Positions 45,376-55,635 of a stretch of 64,000 bases of DNA are shown in pieces. The stretch's first letter is position 1. Every line of letters starts with the position of its first letter. The stretch lies in contig NZ_JARGNA010000010.1 in NCBI RefSeq assembly GCF_030167905.1, positions 1-64,000 of the forward strand. Reading direction: 5' to 3'. Under the pieces are notes generated by a model. The model was not told the origin of the DNA. It worked only from the letters and a program-made list of their open reading frames with translations, and did no database searches. The stretch is from Flavobacterium terrisoli. GTDB lineage: Bacteria > Bacteroidota > Bacteroidia > Flavobacteriales > Flavobacteriaceae. Made by a program: the position numbers and the translations under genes.

Positions 45376-47175
45376 TTAGTGATGTAAAACTTCTTCTCCC
45401 GGTTTCATTGGTACGTTTTGCGGTACAAAATCATCATCATGACCCGGTTTGCTGTAGTCATAAGGCCATCTGTGTACGTGAGGAATTTCTCCAGGCCAGT
45501 TACCGTGCATGTGCTCGATTGGCGCTGTCCATTCCAAAGTATTAGATCTCCATGGATTTTGAACAGTTCTTTTACCGTAGAAAATACTACTGAAGAAGTT
45601 GTACAAGAATACCAATTGGAACGCTCCACCTACTAAGGCAAACATGGTGATAATTACGTTTACGTTTTGTAAATCGTCAAACAATGGGAAGTTAGTATTG
45701 GTATAATATCTTCTTGGTAAACCAGCCATTCCGATAAAGTGCATTGGGAAGAATACTCCGTAAGCACATACTGCCGTTACCCAGAAGTGAACATATCCTA
45801 AGTTCTTGTTCAACATTCTTCCGAACATTTTAGGGAACCAGTGGTAAATACCAGCGAACATTCCATACAATGCAGAGATACCCATTACCAAGTGAAAGTG
45901 AGCTACAACGAAGTAAGTATCGTGAACGTTGATATCCAAAGTACTATCTCCAAGGATGATTCCTGTTAAACCTCCGGTGATGAAGGTAGAAACCAATCCG
46001 ATAGAGAATAACATGGCAGGGTTTAACTGCAGGTTACCTTTCCATAATGTTGTGATATAGTTAAATGCTTTTACCGCAGATGGAATCGCAATCAATAAAG
46101 TCGTGAATGTAAATACCGAACCTAAGAATGGATTCATACCCGAGATAAACATGTGGTGACCCCATACGATAGTTGACAAGAACGCAATAGCAATAATTGA
46201 CATAATCATCGCTCTGTAACCAAAGATTGGCTTACGAGAGTGCGTAGCAATAATTTCAGAGGTAATACCTAATGCAGGTAATAATACGATATATACTTCA
46301 GGGTGACCTAAGAACCAGAATAAGTGTTCGAACAATACCGGTGATCCACCTTGATAGTGTAATACTTCACCCGCAATATAAATATCAGACAAGAAGAATG
46401 AAGTACCGAAACTTCTATCCATGATCAACATCAAAGCTGCTGATAATAATACAGGGAAAGAAATAACTCCAATTACAGCTGTGATAAAGAAAGCCCAAAT
46501 CGTAAGTGGCAATCTTGTCATTGACATTCCTTTAGTTCTTAAGTTGATAACCGTAACGATATAGTTCAATGATCCTAATAAAGAAGAAGCAATGAATATC
46601 GCCATAGAAACCAACCATAAAGTCATCCCTGCACCAGAACCTGACATGGCTTGTGGCAAGGCACTCAATGGTGGATAAACTGTCCATCCTGCAGAAGCCG
46701 GTCCTGATTCCACGAATAATGAAATCACCATTACAACACTTGATAAGAAGAATAACCAGTAGGAAATCATATTCAGGAATCCTGACGCCATATCTCGTGC
46801 ACCAATTTGTAATGGAATTAATAAGTTACTAAATGTTCCACTCAAACCTGCGGTCAATACAAAGAATACCATAATGGTACCGTGAATGGTTACCAATGCC
46901 AAGTAGATTTCGTTTGACATTACACCTTCCGGCGCAAATTTATCTCCTAGGAGGAAATTGAATATTTTGAATGATTCTTCAGGCCAAGCCAATTGCATTC
47001 TGAAAAGCATTGACATCCCAACACCAATTACACCCATGATGATACCGGTAATCAAATACTGCTTGGATATCATTTTGTGATCAATACTAAAAATGTATTT
47101 AGTAATGAACGTGTCTTTATGGTGGTGTTCGTGTTCGTCGTGACCGTGATCGTGATTGTGAGCTTCTGCTGACAT
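45376..47175 (-). CDS. coxA: Cytochrome c oxidase subunit I
   Basis: 599 residues with twelve-helix subunit I architecture. Landmarks include the heme/CuB region FGHPEVYIVLLPALG, the HH pair in WGHHMFISG and the heme-ligand helix HDTYFVVAHFHLVMG. The N-terminus is unusually His-rich: eight His among the first 20 residues. This is the catalytic subunit that reduces oxygen and pumps protons at the inner membrane. It is the last gene of the long act-cox operon, 23 nt after subunit II. Confidence 0.97.
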   Translation of the reverse strand: MSAEAHNHDHGHDEHEHHHKDTFITKYIFSIDHKMISKQYLITGIIMGVIGVGMSMLFRMQLAWPEESFKIFNFLLGDKFAPEGVMSNEIYLALVTIHGTIMVFFVLTAGLSGTFSNLLIPLQIGARDMASGFLNMISYWLFFLSSVVMVISLFVESGPASAGWTVYPPLSALPQAMSGSGAGMTLWLVSMAIFIASSLLGSLNYIVTVINLRTKGMSMTRLPLTIWAFFITAVIGVISFPVLLSAALMLIMDRSFGTSFFLSDIYIAGEVLHYQGGSPVLFEHLFWFLGHPEVYIVLLPALGITSEIIATHSRKPIFGYRAMIMSIIAIAFLSTIVWGHHMFISGMNPFLGSVFTFTTLLIAIPSAVKAFNYITTLWKGNLQLNPAMLFSIGLVSTFITGGLTGIILGDSTLDINVHDTYFVVAHFHLVMGISALYGMFAGIYHWFPKMFGRMLNKNLGYVHFWVTAVCAYGVFFPMHFIGMAGLPRRYYTNTNFPLFDDLQNVNVIITMFALVGGAFQLVFLYNFFSSIFYGKRTVQNPWRSNTLEWTAPIEHMHGNWPGEIPHVHRWPYDYSKPGHDDDFVPQNVPMKPGEEVLHH

Positions 47176-47198
47176 ATAGGTAAACTTTTAAATTTTAT

Positions 47199-48392
47199 TT
47201 ATTGTTTCTGTTCTGCTTGAGCAACTACTGTTGTGTCTTTTACAGGGGAAGCTGCTGTATCCTTAGCTGGAGCAGCATTTTCTTTTTCTTCAGAAGCTTT
47301 TGCCTCTGCCGCTGCTGTTTTCACAGCCTGAACGATAGTTTTCGGAGCATTTTCCTTTAACCAGTTTTTATAATCTTCCGGAGTATCAACTACAATTTTC
47401 ATTTGCATGTTGTAGTGAGAAGCACCACAAATTTTGTTACATAATAATAAGTAATCAAAAGTATATGGATCAAGTCCGGGTTGTCCTTCTGCAATTAATT
47501 TTTGGCTTTTCGCAGATCTAATCGCATTGATATTAGCTACTTTCTCAATCATTGCCGGTTTGTCTCTCATCTCTTCCGTAGTCAAAGTCGGGATAAAAGA
47601 GAAATTAGTTACCATACCGGGAACACAGTTCATTTGTGCTCTGAAATGAGGCATATAAGCGGAGTGTAAAACGTCCTGAGAGCGCATTTTGAAAATCACT
47701 CTTGTTCCTTTTGGAATATGCAATTCAGATGAAGTAAAGTCATCCTGTGCATTTGGATCAGACAAATCAACACCAAGGTTGTTTACACCTTCAATGTATC
47801 TTACGTTGGCTTTTCCTAAAACATTGTCAGCACCAGAATATCTTGCTTCCCATTTGAACTGTTGTGCATACAATTCGATAACGATAGCATCGTCAGCGTC
47901 TTCTTCATCTACAAACATAATGTTTGTCCAGGCATACAAACCGTAAAGGATTAAACCAGCCAAAACAATCGCCGGGATAACACTCCAGATGAATTCCAAT
48001 TTGTTGTTATCAGCAAAGTAAAGTGCTTTTTGCCCTTGTCTTCCTCTGTATTTAAAAGCAAAATAGTGTAATAATGCCTGAGTAATTGTTTGTACAACGA
48101 AGATTAAAACCATTGAAATTACCATTAAGTTGTCAATTTCCGGTCCGTGTTCTGAAGCAGAATCACCAATTAAAGGGAAATGACTGTAATTCCAAAGACA
48201 AAAAATGGTTGTGATATAAATAAAGCACAGGAAACCAAACATCAGGTAACCGTTCACTTTATTATCGCAATCGTTAGCCACTTGCGTGTCATTTACATTT
48301 CCACCAACTTGTGTTAAGTCAAATATTTTAGTTAACTGCCATAGGGCAACTGCCAATAAAACTACAACTATAAGTATCAAAAGAGTTGTCAT
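47199..48392 (-). CDS. coxB: Cytochrome c oxidase subunit II
   Basis: 397 residues. Three N-terminal hydrophobic segments (about 1-18, 48-68 and 90-112, the last two being the usual hairpin, with another near 137-158) precede the cupredoxin domain. The CuA ligands are LHSAYMPHFRAQMNCVPGM and LLCNKICGASHYNMQM, with both Cys, the His and the Met present. The C-terminus carries a low-complexity Ala/Lys/Glu tail of about 45 residues. Subunit II receives electrons on the periplasmic face and passes them to heme a. It lies 19 nt after actF and 23 nt before coxA. SCO1 at 12-13 kb would load its copper. Confidence 0.95.
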   Translation of the reverse strand: MTTLLILIVVVLLAVALWQLTKIFDLTQVGGNVNDTQVANDCDNKVNGYLMFGFLCFIYITTIFCLWNYSHFPLIGDSASEHGPEIDNLMVISMVLIFVVQTITQALLHYFAFKYRGRQGQKALYFADNNKLEFIWSVIPAIVLAGLILYGLYAWTNIMFVDEEDADDAIVIELYAQQFKWEARYSGADNVLGKANVRYIEGVNNLGVDLSDPNAQDDFTSSELHIPKGTRVIFKMRSQDVLHSAYMPHFRAQMNCVPGMVTNFSFIPTLTTEEMRDKPAMIEKVANINAIRSAKSQKLIAEGQPGLDPYTFDYLLLCNKICGASHYNMQMKIVVDTPEDYKNWLKENAPKTIVQAVKTAAAEAKASEEKENAAPAKDTAASPVKDTTVVAQAEQKQ

Positions 48393-48411
48393 TTGTAATT
48401 TACTTTAAATA

Positions 48412-49956
48412 TTAATAATGAAAATGTTTGCTTTCTTCGATATATGGATTGCGTTTTGGTACCAATGGCGCTTTTGTCAAGGCGGTGAATACAACAAAAA
48501 TGAATAATCCAACAAAGAATAAAATTGATGAAATTTCAGGGATTCCGATAAACCATCTGTTACCTACTGTTCCCGGCATAATCATGTTGAAGAAATCAAC
48601 ATAGTGTCCAAACAAGATAATGATACCAGCGGTTACGATAATCCAGGAAACACGTTTGAAATCGGTATTGATCAATAACAATATCGGGAAGATGAAGTTC
48701 ATCACAAAAGCCCCCCAAAACGGTACCGTGAATTCGTCAATCCTCATTTTGAAATAAGTTACCTCTTCCGGAATGTTTGAATACCAAATCAACATGAATT
48801 GAGAGAACCATAAGTAGGTCCAGAATACACTGATACCAAACATGAATTTTGATAAATCGTGGATGTGGCTTGAGTTTACATTCTCTAAATATCCTTTAGA
48901 TTTCAAATATAAAGTCACCATAGAGATGGTTGTAATTCCGCTTACAAAGAAACTTGCAAATACGTACCATCCGAATAATGTACTGAACCAGTGTGGATCA
49001 ACTGACATAATCCAATCCCATGACATGATAGATTCTGTAACGATAAAGAATACTAAGAATCCGGCTGACATTTTAAAATTCTTTTTGTAGAAAGAGTTGT
49101 CTGAAGCTTCGTCTTGTGCCAAACAGTTCTTTCTTGATAAGTGTCTGTATAAATTCCATCCGAAGATGAATACTGCTGCTCTGATAATCCAGAATGGGAA
49201 GTTTAAGTATCCTGATTTACCTGCGATTAATTCGTCGTAATTTTCATGTCCTACTTGAGTTACTCCGTCATTCATCCAAACAAATAAATGGTTAAAGTGG
49301 AATCCTGATAACAATAATAAGATAAAGAAAATAATAGAACCCGGTAATAAATAAGCCGTGATTCCTTGCATTACCCTGAATAAAACCGGAGACCAACCTG
49401 CCTGTGCTACTTGTTGGATTGCATAGAATGCCAAAGCCCCTAAAGAAATCAACATGATGAAAAGACAAGCTACATATAATGCTGCCCACGGTTTGTTTTG
49501 TAATTGGTGTAGAACGTGTTCTAAATGTTCTGTATGTTCTTTTGCATCGTGAGCCCCGTGTCCTGCTGGTTCAGCATGTGCTTCTTCGGCATGAGCTTCT
49601 TCAGTTACAGGTGCTGCGTGTGCTTCTTCAGCATGAGCTTCTTCAGTTGCCGGCGTCGCATGTTCTTCTGCAGTTGCAGTAGTATCATGTGCTGCAGGCT
49701 CAGCTTGAGCTTCTTCGTGAGCAGGAGTTGCCGGAGCAGCTTCTGCTTCATGGTTTGTAGCTTCAGCGTGTGCTTCATGCGCTGGCGCAGCCGCTTCGTG
49801 TCCACCACCGTGATGTTCCGCTTCTTCTGCTTTCAAAATAGCCTCTACTTCATGAATATCTTTTGGTGCAGTTAAAAAACCATAACCAATCCCAAGGATA
49901 CCCACGATCATTAGGACAAAAGAAAAGGTTTTTAATTTACTTGAAAATGTATACAT
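48412..49956 (-). CDS. actF: Alternative complex III subunit ActF with long His/Ala/Glu insert
   Basis: 514 residues. TM1 is at about 12-30. The low-complexity region at about 40-150 is made almost wholly of His, Ala, Glu, Pro and Thr, with units such as EEAHAEEAHAEPAGHGAHD. Nine or so membrane helices follow, related to ActC (NrfD/PsrC family). ActF is a membrane subunit of the quinol:cytochrome c oxidoreductase known as ACIII. The insert is far longer than expected for the family core and should face the periplasm if TM1 is a true helix. The gene sits between actE (27 nt) and coxB (19 nt). Confidence 0.9.
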   Translation of the reverse strand: MYTFSSKLKTFSFVLMIVGILGIGYGFLTAPKDIHEVEAILKAEEAEHHGGGHEAAAPAHEAHAEATNHEAEAAPATPAHEEAQAEPAAHDTTATAEEHATPATEEAHAEEAHAAPVTEEAHAEEAHAEPAGHGAHDAKEHTEHLEHVLHQLQNKPWAALYVACLFIMLISLGALAFYAIQQVAQAGWSPVLFRVMQGITAYLLPGSIIFFILLLLSGFHFNHLFVWMNDGVTQVGHENYDELIAGKSGYLNFPFWIIRAAVFIFGWNLYRHLSRKNCLAQDEASDNSFYKKNFKMSAGFLVFFIVTESIMSWDWIMSVDPHWFSTLFGWYVFASFFVSGITTISMVTLYLKSKGYLENVNSSHIHDLSKFMFGISVFWTYLWFSQFMLIWYSNIPEEVTYFKMRIDEFTVPFWGAFVMNFIFPILLLINTDFKRVSWIIVTAGIIILFGHYVDFFNMIMPGTVGNRWFIGIPEISSILFFVGLFIFVVFTALTKAPLVPKRNPYIEESKHFHY

Positions 49957-49983
49957 ATCTATAACAATCTGTTTGTTCTACAA

Positions 49984-50547
49984 TTATAATTTGCTTTTAA
50001 GTTGCATAACGTATGCGGCAACTTGCCAACGCTCTTCCTGACTCAACTGATTAGCATGTGAACCCATTGAGTTCAAACCATAAGTCTCAACATGGAAAAT
50101 ACTACCTTCATTGATTTCTCTGTCTTTGTAACTTGGCACTCCTAAGAATTTCTCTTGTTTAACCAATTTACCTTTACCGTCTCCAGCAGTTCCATGACAA
50201 ATCGCACAATAGATGTTAAAAAGCTCTTCTCCTTTTTTCATATCAACTTGAGCTGGATCAAGTGGTGATTTTAAGTTAGCCGCTTTAACCGCCACTAATG
50301 CTTCAGGAGTATTTGGGTACTCATAAGGAATAAAACCTCTTTTGATTGAACCTTCTGCAGGCAATTGCCCTACTTTACCGTGTAAACCTGTTGGTGAATT
50401 GAAAGCATCCGACTCCGCATTGGTTTCATAGGCCACAGATTCGTACATATTTGGCATATATTGATAGTTAGGCTTCAAATCATCTTTACAAGAAGATAAA
50501 GAAACTACGCTACCCAATACAAATGCTATTTTAAGTAAACTTTTCAT
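49984..50547 (-). CDS. actE: Alternative complex III monoheme cytochrome c, ActE
   Basis: 187 residues. The N-terminal lipoprotein-type signal has Cys in VSLSSCKDD (about 20). One CxxCH heme site, IYCAICHGTAGDGKG, is at about 111-115, with the distal Met probably in LNSMGSHANQL. It matches the ActE/cytochrome c family of ACIII and carries electrons toward the oxidase on the periplasmic side. It is 9 nt after actD. Confidence 0.92.
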   Translation of the reverse strand: MKSLLKIAFVLGSVVSLSSCKDDLKPNYQYMPNMYESVAYETNAESDAFNSPTGLHGKVGQLPAEGSIKRGFIPYEYPNTPEALVAVKAANLKSPLDPAQVDMKKGEELFNIYCAICHGTAGDGKGKLVKQEKFLGVPSYKDREINEGSIFHVETYGLNSMGSHANQLSQEERWQVAAYVMQLKSKL

Positions 50548-50555
50548 ATCTATTA

Positions 50556-51083
50556 TTAATGCTTATCAATTACTTTTACTTCTACTGCTCCGGTTCCTTC
50601 AAAGAATTTTACCAATTCTGCTTCATTGTCATGAACAGACACTTCCATTAAAAAGTGGTCATCAGTAGTTCTTACATCTGGATTTTCAGCTTGCTTGAAT
50701 GGCCATAATTTACTTCTCATGTAAAAAGTGATTACCATTAAGTGCGCTGCAAAAAATACGGTCATCTCAAACATTACCGGTACAAAAGCAGGCATATTTT
50801 GAATATAACTAAAACTTGGTTTTCCCCCAATGTCTTGCGGCCAGTCAGAAATCATGATATAGTTCATCATTGTGGTGGCTACCGATAATCCGATACAACC
50901 ATAGATGAAGGCACATATCGCCAATCTTGTTGGTGCCAATCCCATTGCTTTGTCTAAACCGTGTACCGGGAAAGGCGTGAAAACTTCTTCAATATGATGA
51001 TGGGCTGCTCTGGTTTTGTGAACCGCATCCATTAATACATCATCATCATTGTATATTGCGTGTATAACTTTATTACTACTCAT
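50556..51083 (-). CDS. actD: Alternative complex III subunit ActD (DUF3341)
   Basis: 175 residues with two membrane helices (about 55-80 and 95-118), flanked by an N-terminal soluble domain containing IHAIYNDDDVLMDAV and EEVFTPFPVHGLDKAMGL. This is the DUF3341 pattern of ActD, a small membrane subunit of ACIII. It lies between actC (9 nt) and actE (9 nt). Confidence 0.92.
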   Translation of the reverse strand: MSSNKVIHAIYNDDDVLMDAVHKTRAAHHHIEEVFTPFPVHGLDKAMGLAPTRLAICAFIYGCIGLSVATTMMNYIMISDWPQDIGGKPSFSYIQNMPAFVPVMFEMTVFFAAHLMVITFYMRSKLWPFKQAENPDVRTTDDHFLMEVSVHDNEAELVKFFEGTGAVEVKVIDKH

Positions 51084-51091
51084 AGCAAATA

Positions 51092-52501
51092 TTAATGTTT
51101 ATCTGAATGATTATGACCTTTTGCTTCTCTTTCTCTTTTGTAATTCTCACCTGAAGATTTCAAGATTGTTTTAACCTCTGCCTGAGCAATCACTGGGAAT
51201 GTTCTGGCGTATAAAAGGAACAATACAAAGAAGAAACCTATCGTACCGATAAAAATACCAATATCAATAAATGTTGGTTGGAACATCGTCCATGATGATG
51301 GAAGATAATCTCTGTGTAATGAGGTAACGATAATTACGAAACGCTCAAACCACATACCGATATTTACTACAATCGAGATGATGAAAGAGAACATAATACT
51401 TGTTCTTAGTTTCTTGAACCACATGAACTGTGGAGAGAATACGTTACATGTCATCATCGACCAATATGCCCACCAGTAAGGACCGGTTGCTCTGTTTAAG
51501 AAAGCATACTGCTCATATTCCACTCCTGAATACCAAGCCACGAATAACTCAGTGATATAGGCAACCCCAACAATAGAACCTGTAATCATGATTACGATGT
51601 TCATCAATTCGATATGTTGGATGGTGATATAAGCTTCAAGATTTGACACTTTTCTCATGATGATAAGCAAAGTGTTTACCATCGCGAATCCTGAGAATAC
51701 GGCTCCTGCAACGAAGTACGGCGGGAAGATTGTTGTATGCCATCCCGGAATTACCGAAGTAGCAAAGTCAAAGGATACAATGGTGTGTACAGAAAGTACA
51801 AGTGGCGTTGCCAAACCGGCCAATACAAGAGAAACCTCTTCAAAACGTTGCCAGTCTTTAGCTCTTCCGCTCCATCCGAAAGAAAGGATGGTATAAATTC
51901 TTTTGGTAAAAGGTGTTACTGCTCTGTCTCTCAACATAGCGAAATCGGGTAATAAACCTGTCCACCAGAAAACCAATGATACAGAAAGATACGTTGAAAT
52001 CGCAAATACATCCCAAAGCAATGGTGAGTTAAAGTTAACCCATAACGAACCGAATTGATTTGGAATTGGCACTACCCAGTAAGCTAACCATGGACGACCC
52101 ATGTGGATGATTGGAAATAAACCTGCCTGGATTACCGAGAAGATGGTCATCGCTTCCGCAGAACGGTTAATGGCCATTCTCCATCTTTGACGGAATAATA
52201 ATAATACGGCCGAGATAAGAGTTCCGGCGTGCCCGATACCTACCCACCAAACGAAGTTAGTGATATCCCAGGCCCAACCTACAGTTTTATTTAATCCCCA
52301 TGATCCAATTCCGGTTGAGATAGTATAGACGATACAACCTATTCCCCAAAGGAACGCGGCTAATGCAATTGAAAATACTGTCCACCATTGTTTGTTGGCT
52401 CTACCTTCTACAGGTGCAGCGACATCTACTGTTACATCGTGATATGATTTATCACCTATAACTAAAGGTTTTCTAATGGGTGCTTCGTAGTGAGACGACA
52501 T
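51092..52501 (-). CDS. actC: Alternative complex III quinol-binding membrane subunit ActC
   Basis: 469 residues with ten membrane helices of the NrfD/PsrC family, for example WWVGIGHAGTLISAVLLLFRQ and WHTTIFPPYFVAGAVFSGFA. The second motif surrounds the quinol site in this family. ActC is thought to bind menaquinol and deliver electrons to ActB and ActA. It follows actB by 39 nt. It ends in a charged tail (KAHNHSDKH-like) with His. Confidence 0.94.
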   Translation of the reverse strand: MSSHYEAPIRKPLVIGDKSYHDVTVDVAAPVEGRANKQWWTVFSIALAAFLWGIGCIVYTISTGIGSWGLNKTVGWAWDITNFVWWVGIGHAGTLISAVLLLFRQRWRMAINRSAEAMTIFSVIQAGLFPIIHMGRPWLAYWVVPIPNQFGSLWVNFNSPLLWDVFAISTYLSVSLVFWWTGLLPDFAMLRDRAVTPFTKRIYTILSFGWSGRAKDWQRFEEVSLVLAGLATPLVLSVHTIVSFDFATSVIPGWHTTIFPPYFVAGAVFSGFAMVNTLLIIMRKVSNLEAYITIQHIELMNIVIMITGSIVGVAYITELFVAWYSGVEYEQYAFLNRATGPYWWAYWSMMTCNVFSPQFMWFKKLRTSIMFSFIISIVVNIGMWFERFVIIVTSLHRDYLPSSWTMFQPTFIDIGIFIGTIGFFFVLFLLYARTFPVIAQAEVKTILKSSGENYKREREAKGHNHSDKH

Positions 52502-52540
52502 AATCCTTTATATTGTTTCTTAATTAATTATTTTTTGATA

Positions 52541-55500
52541 CTAGGTATTTCTAACTTTTACGTGATAGAAAACATTTGGTTTTGTTCCAACACTTTCTAA
52601 TAAGTGGTACATTCTATTGTCTTCAAGTAATTCAGCAACTTTACTTTCTTTGTTGTTTACATCACCAAAAACCATAGCACCTGAAGAACAAGCAGCAGAA
52701 CATGCTGTTTGGAATTCACTCACACCAACTTCTCTACCTTCACGTTTTGCAGTTAGTATAGTCAATTGTGTCATTTGAATACACATAGAACATTTTTCCA
52801 TAACTCCACGAGAACGAACATTCACGTCCGGATTCAATACCATACGACCATGATCATTGTTCATGTGGAAATCAAACTCGTCATTATTGTTGTATAAGAA
52901 CCAGTTGAAACGACGTACTTTATAAGGACAGTTGTTTGCACAGTAACGGGTTCCAACACAACGGTTATAAGCCATTTGGTTTTGACCTTGACGACCGTGA
53001 GAAGTTGCTGCAACTGGACAAACTGTTTCACATGGTGCGTGGTTACAGTGCTGACACATTACCGGTTGGAAAACAACTTGTGGATTTTCCGCAGGGTTTT
53101 CCATATCTCCAAATCCACCTAATGATCCTTTATCACCAAACAAACCGTCGAATTCTTCTTTTTTCTTGTTGTCTTCTGCAAAAGTATCTTCAGAAGAATA
53201 ATATCTGTCAATACGCAACCAGTGCATATCACGGCTTCTTCTTACCTCTGATTTTCCAACAACAGGTACGTTGTTTTCAGCATGACAGGCAATCACACAG
53301 GCACCACAACCGGTACAAGCATTTAAGTCGATTGACAAATTGAAATGATGTCCAACTGAACGATCAAATGATTCCCATAAGTCAACTGAAGTAGCTGCCA
53401 CTTCTTTGTGATCTAATGATACCATTGGTGTTGGATTCCAAACTTCCGGCTCATCAAATTTCGCAGTGAAAACTGTTAAGGTCGTTTCTTTAATAATATC
53501 GCCTCTTCCCATCAAGGTTCTTTGCGACTGAACACAAGCAAATTCATGCTCTCCATCAGCTTTTGTCAAACTTGCTGATTGTACGTTATCAAAGTTATTA
53601 TATAAAGCGTAAGCGTTAACACCTACTTGCATTTCTTCTTGTAAAGCGGCTTTCTTACCATATCCAAAAGCCAATCCAATTGTCCCAACCGCTTGCCCTG
53701 GCTGAACGATTACCGGAGCAGTGACAGAAGCACCTCCTACTTTTACAGTAGCATAACTTCCATTAAGACCACCATTGGCAACTATTTCATTGGTCAAACC
53801 AAGTTTGTCAGCATCAGCTTTAGAAACGGTCAAATAGTTATCCCAGGAAACTCTTGTGATTGGATCCGGGAACTCCTGTAACCATGGGTTGTTGGCTTGT
53901 TGACCATCACCCATACCGGTTTTAGTATATAAAACCAATTCAAATCCCTGGGCTGGTTTTGCTTGTGCCAAAGAATTCGCTGCAGCTGAAAAATCTGCCG
54001 AACCTGAAATTGAGGCAGAAGCTACACCAGGAACAACTCCATCGTGCACTGCTTTATTCCAAGATACTCCGTTCAAATTTGCACCCGAATTGGCTTTGAT
54101 ATAATCATAGTAAGAAGCGCTGCTTCCGTTCCATGACAATAAAGCTTCCTGGAATTGTTTTGAACTGAATAATGGACGGATGGTTGGTTGTACCAAAGAA
54201 TAAGTTCCTTTGGTCAACATTAAATCATTCCATGACTCCAAATAATGAGGAGCAGGAACGGCAATATTAGCAACTGAAGCCGTTTCGTCTTCTTTTAAAG
54301 AGAAGGCCACAGATAATTTTACTTTTTTCAACCCTTCTGCAAATGATTTTCCGTTTGCCAAAGTGTAAACCGGATTCACGCCACTCATAATTAAGGTATG
54401 AACACTTCCTGCATTCATATCAGCAACCAACTGAGTAACTTTTGCATCAGAACCTTTTCTGATTTGACGTGTAGCGGCTGTTGAAACTGCTTCACTGGTC
54501 AAAGCCTGGTTGATGGCTAACACCAACAACTGAGCATTTTTATCCTGAATACCGGAAACTAAAACTCCTTTAGATCCGGCAGCTTTCAATTGTTGAGCAG
54601 CTTTTACCACAACCTCTTCATTGGCCACTTTTCCAACACCAACAGAAGCACCGGTAATAACATTGTATATTTTAACTAAAGCTAATTTTTGGTTAGCTAC
54701 CGTCATCGGAACACGTTTGTCAGCAGCAGCTCCAGACAAAGTCATGTTCGCTTCAAACTGATAGTGTTTAGACATTTTTCCTTTTTGTGGAATTCTTCCT
54801 TGCGCATAACCGCTGTCGAAACCTCCACCTTGCCAATCTCCTAAGAAATCTGCACCGATAGAAACGATAGTGTTTGCTTTTGAAAAATCGTAATCAACCA
54901 AAGCTCTTTCACCATATGCTGCTTCAAAAGCATCTAAGGCTGCAGATTCTGAAACCGCGTCATAAACAACGTGTTTTGCAGATGGGTTTTTCGCAATAAA
55001 CTCTGCAATCAATCTTTCGGTTGAAGGACTCGCTAAAGTTCCGGTTAACAATACTACTTGTCCACCTTTTGCTTTGGCTTCAGCCAAACTTGCTTTGATT
55101 TTTAAATCAGCTGCTGCCCAAGTCGCATCTTTATGGTCAACCTTAGTTACTTTAAGACGCTTGTTGTCATATAAAGACAATACAGAGGCATGAACTCTTG
55201 CATTGGCTGTAAACTTAGCTCCGGCAATTGTATTGTTTTCAATTTTGATTGGACGACCTTCACGGGTTTTCACCAACAAGTTGGCAAAATCAAAACCATC
55301 AAACATGGAAGTTGCAAAGTAATCGGCAACACCAGGAATAATTTGTTCCGGTTGTAAAACGTAAGGTATAGATTTGTGTACTGGACCTTCACAGGCAGCC
55401 AAAGTAGCAGCAGCTGTACTGAATCCTACGTATTTCAAGAAATCACGACGAGTTGTTGAAGAAGAAGATAATGAATCTTTGTCTGATAAAAATTCATCTG

Positions 55501-55603
55501 TTGGAATTGCTTCCACAAATTCATTATTTCTAAGCGTCTCAACAATAGAACTATTTTCGTTTAGTTCCTCAACACTTTTCCAGTATTTTTTGTTCGATGA
55601 CAT
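52541..55603 (-). CDS. actB: Alternative complex III iron-sulfur subunit ActB
   Basis: 1020 residues. The N-terminus has a Tat motif STTRRDFLKYVGF (Arg52-Arg53) followed by a lipobox LAAC (Cys71), so it is a Tat-exported lipoprotein. Residues about 80-720 are a molybdopterin-oxidoreductase-like domain (B1) that in ACIII lacks the cofactor. The C-terminal B2 domain carries four ferredoxin-type cluster motifs: CTGCGACVIACHAE (about 761), CQHCNHAPCETVCP (about 850), CVGTRYCANNCPY (about 885) and CSMCIQ with CSAACSSGA (about 937-972). It transfers electrons from ActC to the ActA hemes on the periplasmic side. Confidence 0.95.
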   Translation of the reverse strand: MSSNKKYWKSVEELNENSSIVETLRNNEFVEAIPTDEFLSDKDSLSSSSTTRRDFLKYVGFSTAAATLAACEGPVHKSIPYVLQPEQIIPGVADYFATSMFDGFDFANLLVKTREGRPIKIENNTIAGAKFTANARVHASVLSLYDNKRLKVTKVDHKDATWAAADLKIKASLAEAKAKGGQVVLLTGTLASPSTERLIAEFIAKNPSAKHVVYDAVSESAALDAFEAAYGERALVDYDFSKANTIVSIGADFLGDWQGGGFDSGYAQGRIPQKGKMSKHYQFEANMTLSGAAADKRVPMTVANQKLALVKIYNVITGASVGVGKVANEEVVVKAAQQLKAAGSKGVLVSGIQDKNAQLLVLAINQALTSEAVSTAATRQIRKGSDAKVTQLVADMNAGSVHTLIMSGVNPVYTLANGKSFAEGLKKVKLSVAFSLKEDETASVANIAVPAPHYLESWNDLMLTKGTYSLVQPTIRPLFSSKQFQEALLSWNGSSASYYDYIKANSGANLNGVSWNKAVHDGVVPGVASASISGSADFSAAANSLAQAKPAQGFELVLYTKTGMGDGQQANNPWLQEFPDPITRVSWDNYLTVSKADADKLGLTNEIVANGGLNGSYATVKVGGASVTAPVIVQPGQAVGTIGLAFGYGKKAALQEEMQVGVNAYALYNNFDNVQSASLTKADGEHEFACVQSQRTLMGRGDIIKETTLTVFTAKFDEPEVWNPTPMVSLDHKEVAATSVDLWESFDRSVGHHFNLSIDLNACTGCGACVIACHAENNVPVVGKSEVRRSRDMHWLRIDRYYSSEDTFAEDNKKKEEFDGLFGDKGSLGGFGDMENPAENPQVVFQPVMCQHCNHAPCETVCPVAATSHGRQGQNQMAYNRCVGTRYCANNCPYKVRRFNWFLYNNNDEFDFHMNNDHGRMVLNPDVNVRSRGVMEKCSMCIQMTQLTILTAKREGREVGVSEFQTACSAACSSGAMVFGDVNNKESKVAELLEDNRMYHLLESVGTKPNVFYHVKVRNT

Positions 55604-55635
55604 CGTATATAAATATTAGCTTCTTAATAATTTGA

